NCBI GenBank assembly: GCA_963565915.1
Contig: OY751495.1
Span: 3,100,001 to 3,164,000, forward strand
Length of the DNA stretch: 64,000 nt
Origin: Entoloma clypeatum
Lineage: Eukaryota > Basidiomycota > Agaricomycetes > Agaricales > Entolomataceae
Reading direction: 5' to 3'
Shown here piece by piece: positions 33,632-45,484 of the stretch. The position numbers and the translations under genes are program-made. The notes beneath the pieces are model-generated. The model did no database searches. It had not been told where the DNA came from and saw nothing but the letters and a program-made list of their open reading frames with translations. Position 1 is the first letter of the stretch. Each line of letters opens with the position of its first letter.

Positions 33632-36600
33632 ATGTCTTCAAACTCAAAACTCGACCTCGCTTCCTCCGTTCCCAAGCTCACCACCACAAACTTCTCCATC
33701 TATCAGGAGAAGATGAGCGCCTACTTGAAGGCTGCTAAAGTGTGGAGGATCGTCACCGGCGATAAAAAGATCCCGGCTGACCCTAAAGAGACAGATTTCC
33801 AAGACAAGTTAAACACTTGGCATGAGCAGGACGATCAGGCCCAAGGCCTTATTCAGATGTCCATTTCGGACTCTCTCGTCCATCACATCAAGGGAGCTAA
33901 AACCTCCAAGGAGATGTGGGACCTGATCGCCACTAAACTGTCCACGGTCGGCCCGTCCACCGTTTTTGCTGATTTTCAGCAACTCCTCCGCACCTCTCTC
34001 TCTCCCGCCGATCCTTTATCTGGCATCGATAAGATGCAGACCCTATTTCAACGACTCGAGCACAACCACATAGACATCCCCAAGTTCGTCCGGATCATGA
34101 TGATCCTGAATGGACTGCCTCAGGGCTATGATGGTCTAGTACACAGCATCCTCTTTGATGCGGTACATTATGTGGCGCCTGGCGGCAATCAGTCCAAAGT
34201 AGTCGAAATTGGGAAGGTGATCGAGCAAGTACGCTCGGAATACTTCCGTAAAAACCCGCACGCTCCACAGTCCCAAGGAAGCGCTCACGCAAACAAGATT
34301 TCTGTGGTAAAACGCGCTCGTCCTAACCCCCCGAAGTACCAGCCTCGCACTGGACCCTCTCAGGGATCTTCGGAAGGACCGGCTGCTAACCAGCAGCATT
34401 CGCATCAGCACTCCAAGCCCTGGAAAGGCAAGGGACGTGGAACTTCCACCGGGAAGACCAAGGGCAAAGGACCCTGGAAAGGTAAAGAGAAGGCGCATTT
34501 TGCCTCCTCTGCCATGGATAGCGCCCCTGATGGGCAGCTCCCAATCCAGACCTTCCCCAACACGGTCATTTACGAAAATGGGTCTATCTTCACTCCGCAC
34601 CCCTCATCATCCACCGATTGGAGGATTAGGAACAACCAATCACTTGTAATCGGTAGTATTCCTGGCCCAGGCCCTTTCACAGACCTGGATGGAGCGCGCA
34701 CGCTAGCTAACAGCATTGGTGTCCCTCCAACAGCTCAGAATCTAACTCGCCTCGTCGAGGTCCCTGCGCTTCAACGTAATGAAGCTGCAACGTCAAGGCC
34801 GCTCTCAGCGCCTCCGACAATGGACCCCCGGAATCACCGCATTCCGGTTTTCGAAGAAACGCCGAGTAGAATCAGCTGGGCCGATGAGATGGAGACAGAA
34901 GACATAGCCCCCACCATAAGGGGCTATTACGATGAAGGATACGTCAATGACTATATGGAGTATGAAGTTTCCCGTGGTGATGGAAACAACGACGACATGG
35001 GGTATGTTTCACATTCAACAGCACGTACAATGCAGTTAACAAATACTTCACAGAAGCCTCTTTGGAGACGAGTGAATGGACGGCGGTCCAATGTATTTTT
35101 ATCACCTGCTGTACACGCGCTTATAGCGCAAATAAATTCTCATTATGTGAATTGTGCTGAATGTAAGAAACAGAATCAATCCAATTGGATTCTTGATTCA
35201 GGTGCATCATTGCACTTCACTTATGATATCAATGATTTCATTGAGTATACCCCACTAAAAGATCGTCAATCTGTGCAAATTGCACAGAAAGGTCACACTA
35301 TTCAGATCCTTGGACAAGGAACGGTGTTGATTAATCACACCATCAAGAAAAATGGGCGAGAACAAAATAAAATAACTCGTCTATCACCCGTTTATTATAT
35401 ACCAGATTTAGACGTTCATCTTTTATCTGTAGGCGAGATCCTTAAACAAGGAAATGAAATTAGCGGACGATTTGGTTCGATCACGCTAAAGACCAATTCA
35501 GGTCTTCCTTTGTTTATGTGTTATCCTCATAAGGCAAATGAATCGATTTATTGGCTAAATGCCACGATCATTAAAGAGGAACGAATACACTTGGTTAGTC
35601 TTAGTGTCTCACAATCTGTTGATTATGACACTTGGCACAAGCGATTCGGACACCCTTCACATGAAGTACTGCGACATGCTTCTAAACATGTCAAAGGTTT
35701 CAATGGAGTGGACAAACCGTCCACTGAGCGACCCTGCAAAGGATGCGCTCTTGGAAAGATGCCTTCAAAATCTTTCCCACCATCTCAGACACGCGCTAAA
35801 GCACCTCTTGAGCTAATCCATTCGGATTTAAAATAATTCAAGAAGGCGACTTATAGCAAATATAATTATTATATCAGCTTTGTTGATGGCTACACGTCAC
35901 ACGCCTGGATCTCTTTATTGAGACTAAAATCCGATGCACACTCTGCACTTTGTGATTTTAATGCCATGGTTAAAAACCAATTCAATACGACAATTAAAAC
36001 TTGGCGTTTTGATGGCGGCGGTGAGTTTGTCCCTTTCCAAGCAGATATGCGTGAGATGGGAATCCAGGGTGAAGTTACTGTGCCGCACCAGCCACAACAA
36101 AACGGTCATGCGGAACGTTTTAACAGAACTTTAATGGATAAAGCACTTGCTATGTTGCATGATGCTTGCCTACCCGAAATATGGATTCAATTTGCGGTAG
36201 AACATGCACTTCACTTGTATAACCGAACTCCATTGAAAAGACATGGATGGCTTACTCCGTATGAGTCTCTTAAAAAGGAAAAGCCTGATGTGTCGAACCT
36301 ACACGTTTTTGGATGTGGTGCTTACGTCTTTCTTCCAAAAGAAATTCGTACTACCACCGCTAAATCCGAGCTGATGATCTTCATCGGATTTAAAACTGGA
36401 ACTAAAGGTTACCGGTTTATGCGGATGCCAAACAACGTGGTCTTCATAGGTGTCACAGCAATGTTTGATGAACAGCTGTTCCCAAAATGTTCTACATTGA
36501 ACAAAATACCTTCGATAACACAATACCATGATCCAACATCAGACGATATGGGAAACGATGATGTAAATGGACATGATGGCCTGTCTGATTTACCAACCGA

Positions 36601-38815
36601 CGATTTCCATTCGGAAGACAATGATGCACATGGTCCTGGCGGTTCACATTACCCGTCTAATCCAGGAACCCATGATGACAATCATAACCTCCCTGATACA
36701 AATAGCGACCAAACTGGTCAGCTTCCCGAAGGTTCCAATCAGACTTCTGATGGAACAAACAGACAGGACACCGCTGAGAATCAGCAGTGGGTTCCCCAGA
36801 CTCGCAATCCAGGGAAACGTGTGCGCATAGATGCACCAAATGATGATCATACCTTACCAGGCGATTATCGCCCACAGACTGATCGTCCTCGTCGTACTCG
36901 GGTTATACCCCAGCATCCTGGAAATGTTTACGGGAATAACCCAGCTGAGGCCTTGCGTCAAAATCAGCGTGATTGGAGCAGAACCGTTCAGGAGGATTCA
37001 CGGCGATACGCCTATAATCCCCGATCGGAGACCAGACCCCAGCAATCTGGCGCTGATCCATCAACTAGCTCCGCTGATCCTCAGATGTATCAGAACAATT
37101 CCAATCCGAATCCGGATATAAATATGGAGGAATTACTCTATATTAGGGAAGGGGGAGGACAGTCACAAATGCTTGCGCACTTGCTATCTAAAGCAATCCC
37201 TGCATATGACGAAATTCCACAAGACCCAAAGTCTTGGCAAATGAAGGACATAAATAAGCTACCTGAAAAGGAAAAGCTTGAATGGAAAGCAGCATGCCGT
37301 GAGGAACTAGAAGCCCTCCGGAAGCGCAATGTCTTTAAGTTGGTTGACCTGCCTAAAGGTCGTAAAACCATCAGAAATCGATGGGTATTTGATGTCAAAA
37401 CTGACGGACGAAAGAAGGCACGACTCGTTGCCAAGGGTTTCTCACAGATCGAGGGTATCGATTTTGATGAGATCTTCTCACCTGTGATACGTTTCGAGAC
37501 TATCCGGATCCTCTTCGCCGTAGCTGCGCTTGAAGGATGGGTGATTGAAGGAGTAGATGTCAAGTCAGCTTTTCTCTATGGAGAGCTCGATGAGGAAATC
37601 TATATGAATCAACCCGAAGGCTTTGTTGTCAAAGGCCAAGAACGGAAGGTCATCCGTTTATTAAAAGCACTCTATGGCCTAAAACAGGCTGCGAGAGCGT
37701 GGTGGATCGCGCTCAATGCATCAATGGAGAAGCTAGGTTTTACTCGATGTAGAACTGACTCAGGCGTCTTTGTTTACCACAACAAACAATCAGGTGATTT
37801 GATAATCGCTTTGATCTATGTTGATGACGGCCTGTTCATGGGATCAAACCCAGATCTTGTTCGCAACATAAAATCTGACTTTAAAAATAAATGGGAAAGT
37901 CGTGATCTTGGTATTGCTAAAGAATTCTTGCGTATGAGAATACAACAAGATTCGAAAAAGCAGATCGTAACAATCGATCAGTCAGAATACCTGAAGAAGA
38001 TCATTAAGCGCTTTGGCTTAGAAAATGCAAAGGCTGCTGACACTCCACTCCCAAAGGGTTATTACCCTGCACCAAATGAGGGGGAGGTGGATCCCACACT
38101 CAAAACAAGGTACCAAATGATCATTGGATCGTTGTTGTACTTGTCCATTGGAACGAGACCGGACATTGCTTTTGCAGTTGCAAAAATGTCACAAATGTCT
38201 GCAAACCCTTCCAAAGAGCATGAGAAATACGCTCTACGGATTGTCAGATATCTTGTCGGTACTCAAGACTATTCTATAATCTATGATGGTCGGTCCAAAG
38301 CTTCCTTTGAAGCATGGACAGATTCAGACTGGGCATCAGACCCATCTGATAGAAAGTCCCAATCGGGATATTTCCTTAAGCTTGCAGGAGGACTTGTTCT
38401 TTGGAAAAGTCGCAAGCAAAAGACAGTGGCACATTCGTCCACTGAGGCGGAAATGGTTGCTGCCAGTGAATGTTCGCGGGAGTGCGAATGGGTTACTCAT
38501 CTCTTCAAAGAGCTTGGACTACAGGACATTACCAAAATGCTGTTCCATGTAGATAACCAAGGCGCGATTTTCAATGCGCAAAACCCAGTCACTGAAGGCA
38601 GAACCAAACATATAGCAATCCATCACTTTGCTATACGCGATAGAGTAAAAGATGGATTGATCGAACCACGGTTCGTTCCGGGAACAGAGAATCCGGCTGA
38701 TATGTTTACCAAGCCACTTGGTCGCCAGGAATTTGAGAAATTCCGTGCTCTACTCCGAATGGAGTTTAAAGAGCCTTATACTCCACTTATGAAACCTACC
38801 CGGGATTCTAAGTGA
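33632..38815 (+). pseudogene. gag-pol of Copia G, one nonsense codon
   Basis: Starts at ATG 33632 (MSSNSKLDLAS) and ends at TGA 38813-38815; 1728 codons in one frame apart from TAA 35834-35836, where glutamine is expected (HSDLK then FKKATYSKY). Gag (33632 to about 34900) has a UBN2-like fold signature and a lysine/glycine-rich basic segment (KPWKGKGRGTSTGK) in place of a zinc knuckle. Protease (LDSGASLHF), integrase (HHCC; FDGGGEF; NGHAERF), reverse transcriptase (YVDDGLFMG) and RNase H (WTDSDWASD, STEAEMVA) follow. The stop is a CAA or CAG change rather than a CpG one. Confidence 0.9.
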
Positions 38816-38822
38816 GGGGGAG

Positions 38823-39165
38823 TGTTGAACATATCGCCAGATATGTCGCACCATGTGCTTGTCACAGGAAGTGACTATAAGTCACTATTACCATATATGT
38901 GAGTTTATGGTATAACCACGGACGCATGACTTGTTTATGTATTGTTTGTGCAATGGTCCGTGCGCATATTGGATTAGTATAAATACCCATGTATTTAGTA
39001 CGGTGAATCCTAACTTCTTGAACACCCCAGTTCTCTGAGACGTTGTAGCTAGTTAGCTTCTTCATTCCACTAACGTCTCTTAACCAGGTTAGTCTAGCTT
39101 CCATATGCCTTCGTACCGTTATGTCTTGAGCGCCCTTTGGGCTGCCTACATCGGTTACATCATTA
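38823..39165 (+). repeat. 3' LTR of Copia G (343 bp)
   Basis: One difference from the 5' LTR (TCG here, TTG there, near 32460). Confidence 0.95.
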
Positions 39166-39170
39166 AACTT

Positions 39171-39308
39171 GTTGATATTGACAGTTTCCTGGTGTTATAT
39201 ACCGTACTACTGTTTGTACCAACCAAACAAGTATGTAATGAAGATATGTAAAGGTCACGTGATGTAATCTAATCTAATCTAATCTATGTGATGGGAAAAG
39301 TTTCAACA
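39171..39308 (-). repeat. 5' LTR of Copia B, outer fragment
   Basis: Looks like a truncated solo LTR when seen alone, but it continues the fragment at 32265-32435 exactly. Confidence 0.93.
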
Positions 39309-39694
39309 GGCGCAAACTTCACTCCGCCCCCGAATTCCGAGGCCGCTCCTTCCTCCCACTCCACACTGGAGACAAAGAGAAGGTATTCCAACCAGACCAC
39401 GTCAAAGGTGGACCCTGGCTCAACTCCTGGGCAGGCAACAACAACGCGCTGTTCGCTCGCCTCACCCGCGCCACCCTGGGCCATGCCCCCATCGGTGCCT
39501 ACAGACAACGCTTCAAACATCCAGGCCCATTCACATGCGCCTGTGACGATGACACTCTCGAGACAGTCGACCACCTCCTCCACAAATGTCCTCTCTTTGA
39601 TAGGGATGACGCCTCCAACAAACAGTACAATATCGGCAATTTCCTGGGGATGCTCGCAAACCATCCCGCGTTATTCACCTTTCCCCCACCCTAA

Positions 39695-39966
39695 TTTATC
39701 GGGTGAGCTTCAGTGTTATGTCTTTTCTTTCTTTCACAGTCTCTTTAGTTACTACAGTCTCTGCCTACAGGCGTATGTAGTTTATATACAGGGTCTGTTC
39801 TTGATCCATGGGTGGACCCCACTCTCGGATACTTATATATATCTTTCCACACATGTGCCATGACCACAGGGCATTACTCTCCAATACTTTCGTATGTAGT
39901 TCTTGTTAAATTTGTAACCTAGTGTACAAGACCGGACTGCGATCGGGCGCCGGAATATAAATTGAG

Positions 39967-39999
<33 letters not shown>
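39695..39999 (+). other. LINE 3' UTR and 28-A tail
   Basis: Non-coding stretch after the ORF2 stop, ending in a run of A (39972-39999) followed at once by the 15-bp TSD. The intact tail marks target-primed integration. Confidence 0.9.
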
Positions 40000-40002
<3 letters not shown>

Positions 40003-40202
40003 AATAGAAATGATACATACAACTTGAAGATCGCGCAAAATATAGGCACCCGAGAGAACGAAGGCCGAAATAAATAAGATACGCATACCACAGAATAATG
40101 AGGACCGAATCATCGCCATTGACAGCCCGGAGCGACCGCTGCTGCTCTTGTGGGAGGAAGTGCGAACGAGGATTACGCATCATGTCTCCGATCCCGATCC
40201 CG

Positions 40203-42004
40203 TTACCGACCTCCGCGGGACGGATGGCGTTGTCGAGAAGATCGTTGAGGATACCGACCAGCATGAGGATGCGGGCCAAAGCCCTCCTCAGGCGGATCAT
40301 ACTGCTGTGTACCTTCACCATACGCGGCCTCTGGGTAATGACCATCGTACGAATACGATCGCGACGGCGAGTCCCGCATGACCAGTCCCTGTCCACGACG
40401 ACGGTCAAGATGCACGGCATCCGAATGGCCGTTGTGCGAGTACGACCGTGGAGGGTCCCGCAGTATCGGTGCGTCGTGCATGCTCGACGACCTTTTGTAA
40501 GAGGCAGGCCGATGTAGCGAGGACGACACGGCCGCCGGGCGTGACTGAGCGCCTAAGGGCCGTGTGGAAGAGGACTGTTGCGGGGCGTGTGAGGATGATG
40601 AGGGTTGTGACTTGGAGTTAGCGGTAGCGCCATTACGGGCTTTGGAGTCAGAGGTCGTGATATGGGAATAATCGATATCGCTGTTAGGATTGTAGCCTCG
40701 GCCCGAGGATCGTGGTTTCTGCTGAGGTTGATATTGTTGGGCCGTTGGGGACGGCGACCGGCTCAGCAGAGAATGTCTTCGCGGGTTTTGCGATGCTAAC
40801 GGTGGCGGGGGCGGAGATGGCGAAAGTTGTGTTTCCACGGCGGGTGTTTGTCTTCTCAACGACGAGGGTGTCGGTTTTCGTGACGGGGCGTAAATCCGTG
40901 GAAGGGTGGTTGTCGTGGTGCTACCGTCACTGTTCTTCTCCATCAGCGATTTGGCCAGGATCTCAGCTGCAAGCTCTGTGCCTTGGACATCGGCCAATTG
41001 CCTGTCATTTTACAATTAAACAAAATCAGGGACGCAGAAGGAAGACGAGACCCTGCCTCACCTTGTATACATCTCCATGACCGCCCTCGTGCTCTTCTCG
41101 CTCAGCCTATACGCCTTGGGCATCATCCCCTTCCCGAACCTATTTGTCACATGGTTCGAGCACAACATCCCCGCCACGATCACGCCCAAATGCACCGGTA
41201 CCAGCATAAACGCGATCTGATACCACCGCGCCAGCGCGTCGTTCTGGAAGTCCCAATACGGCTTCACACACCCGGGAAGCATACTCCTCGCATAGCACGT
41301 CTGGCTCACGGTTGCCTCGACGAACGGGGAAGAGTATCCGCAGCAGCGGAGCTGGTTTTGCACGCGGAGGCGGTCGGCGGGTCCGAGGTCGCGGGACCAC
41401 TGTAGGCTGATTTTGCCATAGAGGTCGAAGGTGCGGCGGTGGTAGGCGATATAGCCGGGGGTGACGAGGAGGGCGAAGGCGATCCAGAGGAGGAAGAGGT
41501 AGATGGCGAGGAAGGAGCGGTTGTTGAGGAGGATGCCGGCCCAGCCGAGGAGGGAGGCGAGGAGGCTGAGGGAGGAGGCGATGGTGGAGAGGACGAGCTC
41601 GGAGCGGTTGGCGACGCGGATGACGTCTGCGTGCGTCCAGATGTTGAACCAGGTGAGGAGGCAGAATATGAGGGCGAGGATGGAGTAGATTGTTAGCTTA
41701 TAAATTATTAGTGATGACACGAAAATGTGGTGTGAGAGGGCAGTACGATGAGATTGGCGACGAATAGCGTCCATTTGAACCTGTTCCAACGCATCTTCTT
41801 CTTGACCTTGCTATCGTCTATCGGAATGTCCCTCGGGCGACTTTTCCCGGGTCTGCGGCTGCGCAAGCCAGATGTTACGAGAGGAGAGAACTTGGAGGGG
41901 AGATAGTTGACGGAAAGGGACACATCGTCGTTGAACTCTTCGAGAAGAGCGATGGAGGACCTGTTGCGCATCGAGGTAGTATGTCGCGCGATCGTGTCTC
42001 GCAT
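40203..42004 (-). CDS. Tetraspanin-like membrane protein with long Ser/Pro-rich tail (563 aa)
   Basis: Three exons read in phase: 41747-42004, 41062-41696 and 40203-41001, with GT-AG introns of 50 and 60 bp. Four membrane segments are visible: one across the first splice junction (TLFVANLI joined to LTIYSILALIF), a second (STIASSLSLLASLLGWAG), a third (FLAIYLFLLWIAFALL) and a fourth (FMLVPVHLGVIVAGML). Between the third and fourth is a large loop with the tetraspanin CCG motif (LRCCGYSSP) and two further cysteines. The fourth segment is followed by about 300 mostly disordered residues rich in S, P, R and Q, much longer than a usual tetraspanin tail. Probable role: plasma-membrane organiser. 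The LINE inserted 188 bp downstream of its stop. Confidence 0.85.
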
Positions 42005-43396
42005 CGACCGAGACGCGTGTCATTTTGATGAGACAACCTGAATGAACTGCGCAATGTTCGGCGTTGACCGGTGTCAGGGTCCGGTCTCTACTCGAGTATA
42101 CAGTAGCTGGCGGGCCTGGGGCGAGGCAGGCGTCTTCAGCGCAGACGACGTCGGTACAACGGCGGTTTTTGCGAACATGACTGATCATGATCAAGCATCG
42201 TCGACCGTGACCATCACCTGTTTTCGTACCAGGGGCTTCAATGATTGTCCTTGCTATCTACAGCCACGTCATGGTAGACCTGAACTCGGAACTATCTAGT
42301 ATGGCTACCAGCTTCGGCCACCCTCTTGGTGTTGAGTGTCGTTCTTCCGCGGCGAAACTGATGTCGCTGCGTTCATACGGTACATACTTCTCAAAACGGC
42401 ACCATGCGAAACTGTGGATTCGAACGTCGGTGTCTTGTGTGCTCGGTGACGCGTGGGTGGATCTTCAATATTGCTCATCATTTTACATGCTCAGAGTTCA
42501 ACCTTGCCGTCTCCTTGTCACCATACATTCATGATATCAACCCCGACCAGTTATACGTCGCCCTGCAAGAAATTGAAATGGCTGGCAAGACTGGGAACAG
42601 TTGTTAGGTTATCGACCAACGTCACCGCGTTCCGGGAGTGTTGCGCGTCGTTCAAACATTTCAAATTATGCTCAATCCAATACCAATCACGACGCTAGAC
42701 CTGTAAAGTCGTAGTTCTCCTTCAATTGGTGGTAATCTCATCACACTGTACCAGGACGACAGACCGTTACCCCGCTGAAGGTAGTTATATTGATAACCTC
42801 TTGTGGCCGTCCCCCAGGGGGGTCGCTCGTATTATCTGCCGTCATGGGAAACGTACTAGGGCCATCCCCTCGGCTTTGGCATTCAACACAACTATCGGGG
42901 GAGATTGGCGCCAAGCGTTATTTGGGGTACGTGCCCTGGCGTTCTTTATCCTCCCTCCAAACAGCGATTATCGCGTCACCTTTTCCCTTTTTTCTTCTTC
43001 ACCCTTCGACAATGTTACTTGCTTCTGTGCGATTCTATACACGTCCTCGGATTCAGACTCTTGGTATGATGCGGATGTTAACCCTGTTCTATTTCCTGAA
43101 GTATGGATCGTCGAACTGCAAGACAAAAAAGACAAACTGGGGCCCGCGTTGAACGGCGTTTTTTGCTGAAGATTCGCATTGACATTGGGACGAAGGCTGT
43201 CTGTACACCTAACATGGTGGCAAGGTTAGACTTGCCCTTTGACTGACATCGATTATGCACAGTACGTGGCTGTGCTTGAATCATATCCACCCACAACGGA
43301 AGGAATTCGTATCAGCTCAGTTTCAACACGACAACGACAAGTCATCAGACAAAGATTATATCTGTATCCAAGAAATAAATTCCAAGAGAGAAAGTG
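42005..43396. other. Intergenic region between tetraspanin and DPB4 genes
   Basis: About 1.4 kb holding the promoter of the tetraspanin gene and the 3' flank of DPB4. Several frames of 80-150 codons exist (for example 42726-43169) but none shows a recognisable domain, conserved motif or plausible splice structure. Pyrimidine-rich tracts occur near 42990-43005. Confidence 0.5.
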
Positions 43397-44470
43397 TCAA
43401 TCGCTGTGAGGATCGTCCAAACCTCTTCCATCCCTCCTCAGTTCCTCCTCTTCAATGTCCATCGGATCATCATACACCTCAGCCTCAGCCTCCACTTCGT
43501 CGTCCACATCATCATCATCATCAGAAGGCAAACGATGACTATCAACATCCACATCCGGGTCCTCCTCAGGCTCTCCCTGCACTCCATCAACTTCCTCACC
43601 TTCGCTTTCCCCCTCCCTTCCCGTCTCCCCCTCATCCCAATCCAAGTCCATCGCCATCCGGGACCCCATCGACACTGACTCTCCCACATCCACAAGCCCA
43701 AGCGGTGTCGACGTATACGGCGGTGGCAGCCCGGGCGCACTCTCTTGCTCCTTCTCCTTCGCCGACGGGACCGGCGCGGATATCGTGATCGTCCCGGGCG
43801 TTGGGGGTGCTGGACGTGGCTTTGGCGGGGCAGCGGATATGCTCCCGTTGTTGATGTTGGCGCTGCCTTTCTTGGTTCTGTCCGTTTTTGCTAGTTCGCG
43901 ATAGACTAGAAGAGCATTAAGGAATATAGCACATAAGCATATATACAGCCTGGATGTGCGCACCGATAAGTTCCCCCTGTAGTCTCTCTACCAAATCGCC
44001 AAACTCAATCATTTCGAGCGCTTTGAGGACATCCGAGGCGGATATGCTTTTGTGTTGCTTGGAGACAGCAACATCGTGCGCCCTTGGAGAGTCAGACTTG
44101 GGGGTAAGACAATATGGGGGTGCAGGAGAACAATTCATACGTTGCAGCTGAAAACATAATCAACGAGACAATTCTCGGATAACAACACACGCCCAAACTC
44201 ACCCAGGTAGTTTATGAAAACCGTCGACCCCTTGACAAGCGACAACACAGTCTCCTTCTGCAACTTGGAATTTTCAGGGATCTGTATAGGTCAAGGTCAA
44301 TTGGAGTCCCGTTCTCGACGAAGAGTTCTTGAGCTGAATTCCCTCACAGCGGATTTCGCAATCTTCGCGATGAGACTCTTGGGGAGCTCGAAATTCTCGA
44401 TGCCGTCAGAGACGAGGTCTTGTTGGGCCTGCGCAGATATGGGAACGGGCGCTGTTTCTTTGCGTGGCAT
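43397..44470 (-). CDS. DPB4: DNA polymerase epsilon histone-fold subunit (DPB4/POLE3-like), 278 aa
   Basis: Five exons read in phase: 44348-44470, 44203-44281, 44141-44147, 43964-44082 and 43397-43905, with GT-AG introns of 66, 55, 58 and 58 bp. The third exon is only 7 nt. The first about 115 residues form an H2B-like histone fold (ENFELPKSLIAKIAKSA, IPENSKLQKETVLSLVKG, AATAHDVAVSKQHKSISASD, LEMIEFGDLVERL), the signature of Dpb4/POLE3, which pairs with a Dpb3/POLE4 partner in polymerase epsilon and in ISW2/CHRAC remodellers. The tail is proline-rich and then strongly acidic (runs of D and E), as in this family. The start is MPRKE at 44470. The gene appears intact and is the closest host gene to the left inverted repeat of nest 2. 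Confidence 0.92.
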
Positions 44471-45031
44471 GAGGTATACGCGGTGAGGAGGGAGGGACAC
44501 TGGGACAGTGGGGATGGAACCGTCACAAACAGTGAACACGTACGCGACGTGCGCCTCGTGATCAATGACCTGGAGACTGGGGCCCTCGGCGTTCGACTAC
44601 GTTCGATTCTACTACAAAGCTTCATGCCCCCCTGGCGCTGTCCTAGTGCTTTCCTGGTTACGAGAACTTACCTGGTTTCTGTTCTTCAGCGAACCCTTCA
44701 AGTTTGCCCACGTTTCTTTTTGAACACATCGACTTCACAACATCTGCTTGACGTATACACAGGAGTCTTTCTTTATTTCACGGAGAAGCACTGGCACTTC
44801 CAGAGGAACTTTATATACCCCATAATAGGGCGCGTCGACCCCCAGTCAATTTCCCAAAACCGACAGTCCAGGGCGATCCGACTCTTTTCTGGTTTAGGGG
44901 TAACAACTTGAAAGGTAACAATACTTTCCGCTGATGAACGAACACATTTTCTGCGCTATCCGTCATCGGGCTCCGCCCCCTTGTCCACCCCAGATCCATC
45001 CTAGACCGATGAAGCCAGCCGGACCCCATCA
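44471..45031. other. Intergenic region upstream of DPB4, up to the C-run target
   Basis: Promoter region of DPB4; no gene seen. It ends in a run of seven C (45032-45038) abutting the left inverted repeat; six C followed by A stand at the other end of the element (63994-64000). Confidence 0.5.
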
Positions 45032-45038
45032 CCCCCCC

Positions 45039-45256
45039 TACGGTGCGCCAGCTGTATCAGGCAGGATTTTGGATTCGCGCCTCGAATTTTACAGATTTCC
45101 GTGTCTTGACAGCCTTCTGAGGTTCCCCTAACAACCTTCTCAATACCTGCAGGGCGCAATTGATATAGGAATATATATGTCGGGGCTCGGCGCGATATGT
45201 TAGTGATCGTACGGGTTCAACCCTTCCTTGAGGATATAGTTTTGTCGAATCAGGGA
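45039..45256 (+). repeat. Left inverted repeat of the integrase/alpha-kinase element
   Basis: Its reverse complement matches 63787-63993 almost base for base, with about ten extra bases near 45057-45066. Confidence 0.9.
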
Positions 45257-45484
45257 TCACCATGTAGCACTTGTCTAGTACATGCCTTGCTGTATATGTT
45301 ACAGGTGTCGTTGTCCTACAACAGTTGAAGAATGCGGAAAATTAAAAAGAGAAATTTCCTTTTTTGGGATCACCCTCAACATTGCGGATTTGGGGTTGAA
45401 AGCATTGTGGCGGATTTTGGGGGCAGATGAGAGCATATTTAGATTTCGGAAGGCAGGACCCACACTCGTCCCTCCTTTTATGCT

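Larger units (their letters stand above)
32436..39165 (+). mobile_element. Copia element G (second Copia family), TSD AACTT
   Basis: LTRs 32436-32778 and 38823-39165 (343 bp each) differ by one CpG transition. TSD AACTT lies at 32431-32435 and 39166-39170, within the 5' LTR of Copia B. The LTR ends TG...TA instead of the usual TG...CA. Gag-pol is complete except for one TAA, and an extra ORF precedes gag. It is probably the youngest insertion of nest 1. Confidence 0.95.
26789..39308 (-). mobile_element. Copia element B (family Copia-1), TSD GGCGC, host of element G
   Basis: Minus orientation. The 3' LTR is 26789-27097. The 5' LTR is split by element G into 32265-32435 and 39171-39308, which add up to 309 bp, the same as the other LTR. 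TSD GGCGC lies at 26784-26788 and 39309-39313 and interrupts LINE ORF2 without changing its frame. Gag-pol is degraded. Confidence 0.93.
23375..39694 (+). pseudogene. LINE ORF2 (endonuclease / reverse transcriptase), interrupted
   Basis: ATG 23375 overlaps the ORF1 stop (ATGGTTGA), which suggests coupled re-initiation. Domains in order: AP-like endonuclease (GGDFNCP near 23854, then LDLVFL and SDHVPL), reverse transcriptase (TPGPDH, GVGQGSALSP, FVDD at 25431-25442), an uncertain RNase H-like region, then across Copia B a C-terminal Cys/His motif (TVDHLLHKCPLF) ending at TAA 39692. The frame across the Copia B TSD is preserved. Lesions: frameshifts near 23830, 25295 and 25775; TGA at 25581-25583 and 26534-26536, both consistent with CGA. 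Confidence 0.85.
8424..39999 (+). mobile_element. Full-length LINE (Tad1-like), split by two LTR-element nests
   Basis: A non-LTR retrotransposon whose three segments (8424-10219, 22698-26788, 39314-39999) total about 6.57 kb once the insertions and one copy of each TSD are removed. Its own 15-bp TSD GTTAATAGAAATGAT lies at 8409-8423 and 40000-40014, immediately after a 28-A tail. It encodes ORF1 (CCHC protein) and ORF2 (endonuclease, reverse transcriptase, C-terminal Cys/His motif). The two-ORF layout matches fungal Tad1-clade elements; the clade assignment is from architecture only. Both ORFs carry stops and frameshifts, so it is dead. It is the oldest layer of nest 1. Confidence 0.93.

Noticed and set aside
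39107..39250. Second start of ORF0 in the 3' LTR of Copia G
   Set aside because: The LTR copy carries only the first 20 codons; downstream it reads into Copia B LTR and stops soon after.
39171..39308. Apparent truncated solo LTR of Copia-1
   Set aside because: It is the outer part of the 5' LTR of Copia B, separated by element G; lengths and TSDs match exactly.
39972..39999. Poly(A) run as a possible processed pseudogene tail
   Set aside because: The 15-bp duplication pairs it with 8409-8423, so it is the tail of the full-length LINE.
42726..43169. 147-codon plus-strand frame between the tetraspanin and DPB4 genes, and a nested 46-codon frame at 43011
   Set aside because: No domain, motif or splice support. 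The basic N-terminus of the smaller frame (MLLASVRFYTRPRIQ) looks mitochondrial, but I could match it to no mitochondrial protein.
44420..44911. 163-codon plus-strand frame across the DPB4 start
   Set aside because: It lies opposite a well-supported gene, with no recognisable protein features.
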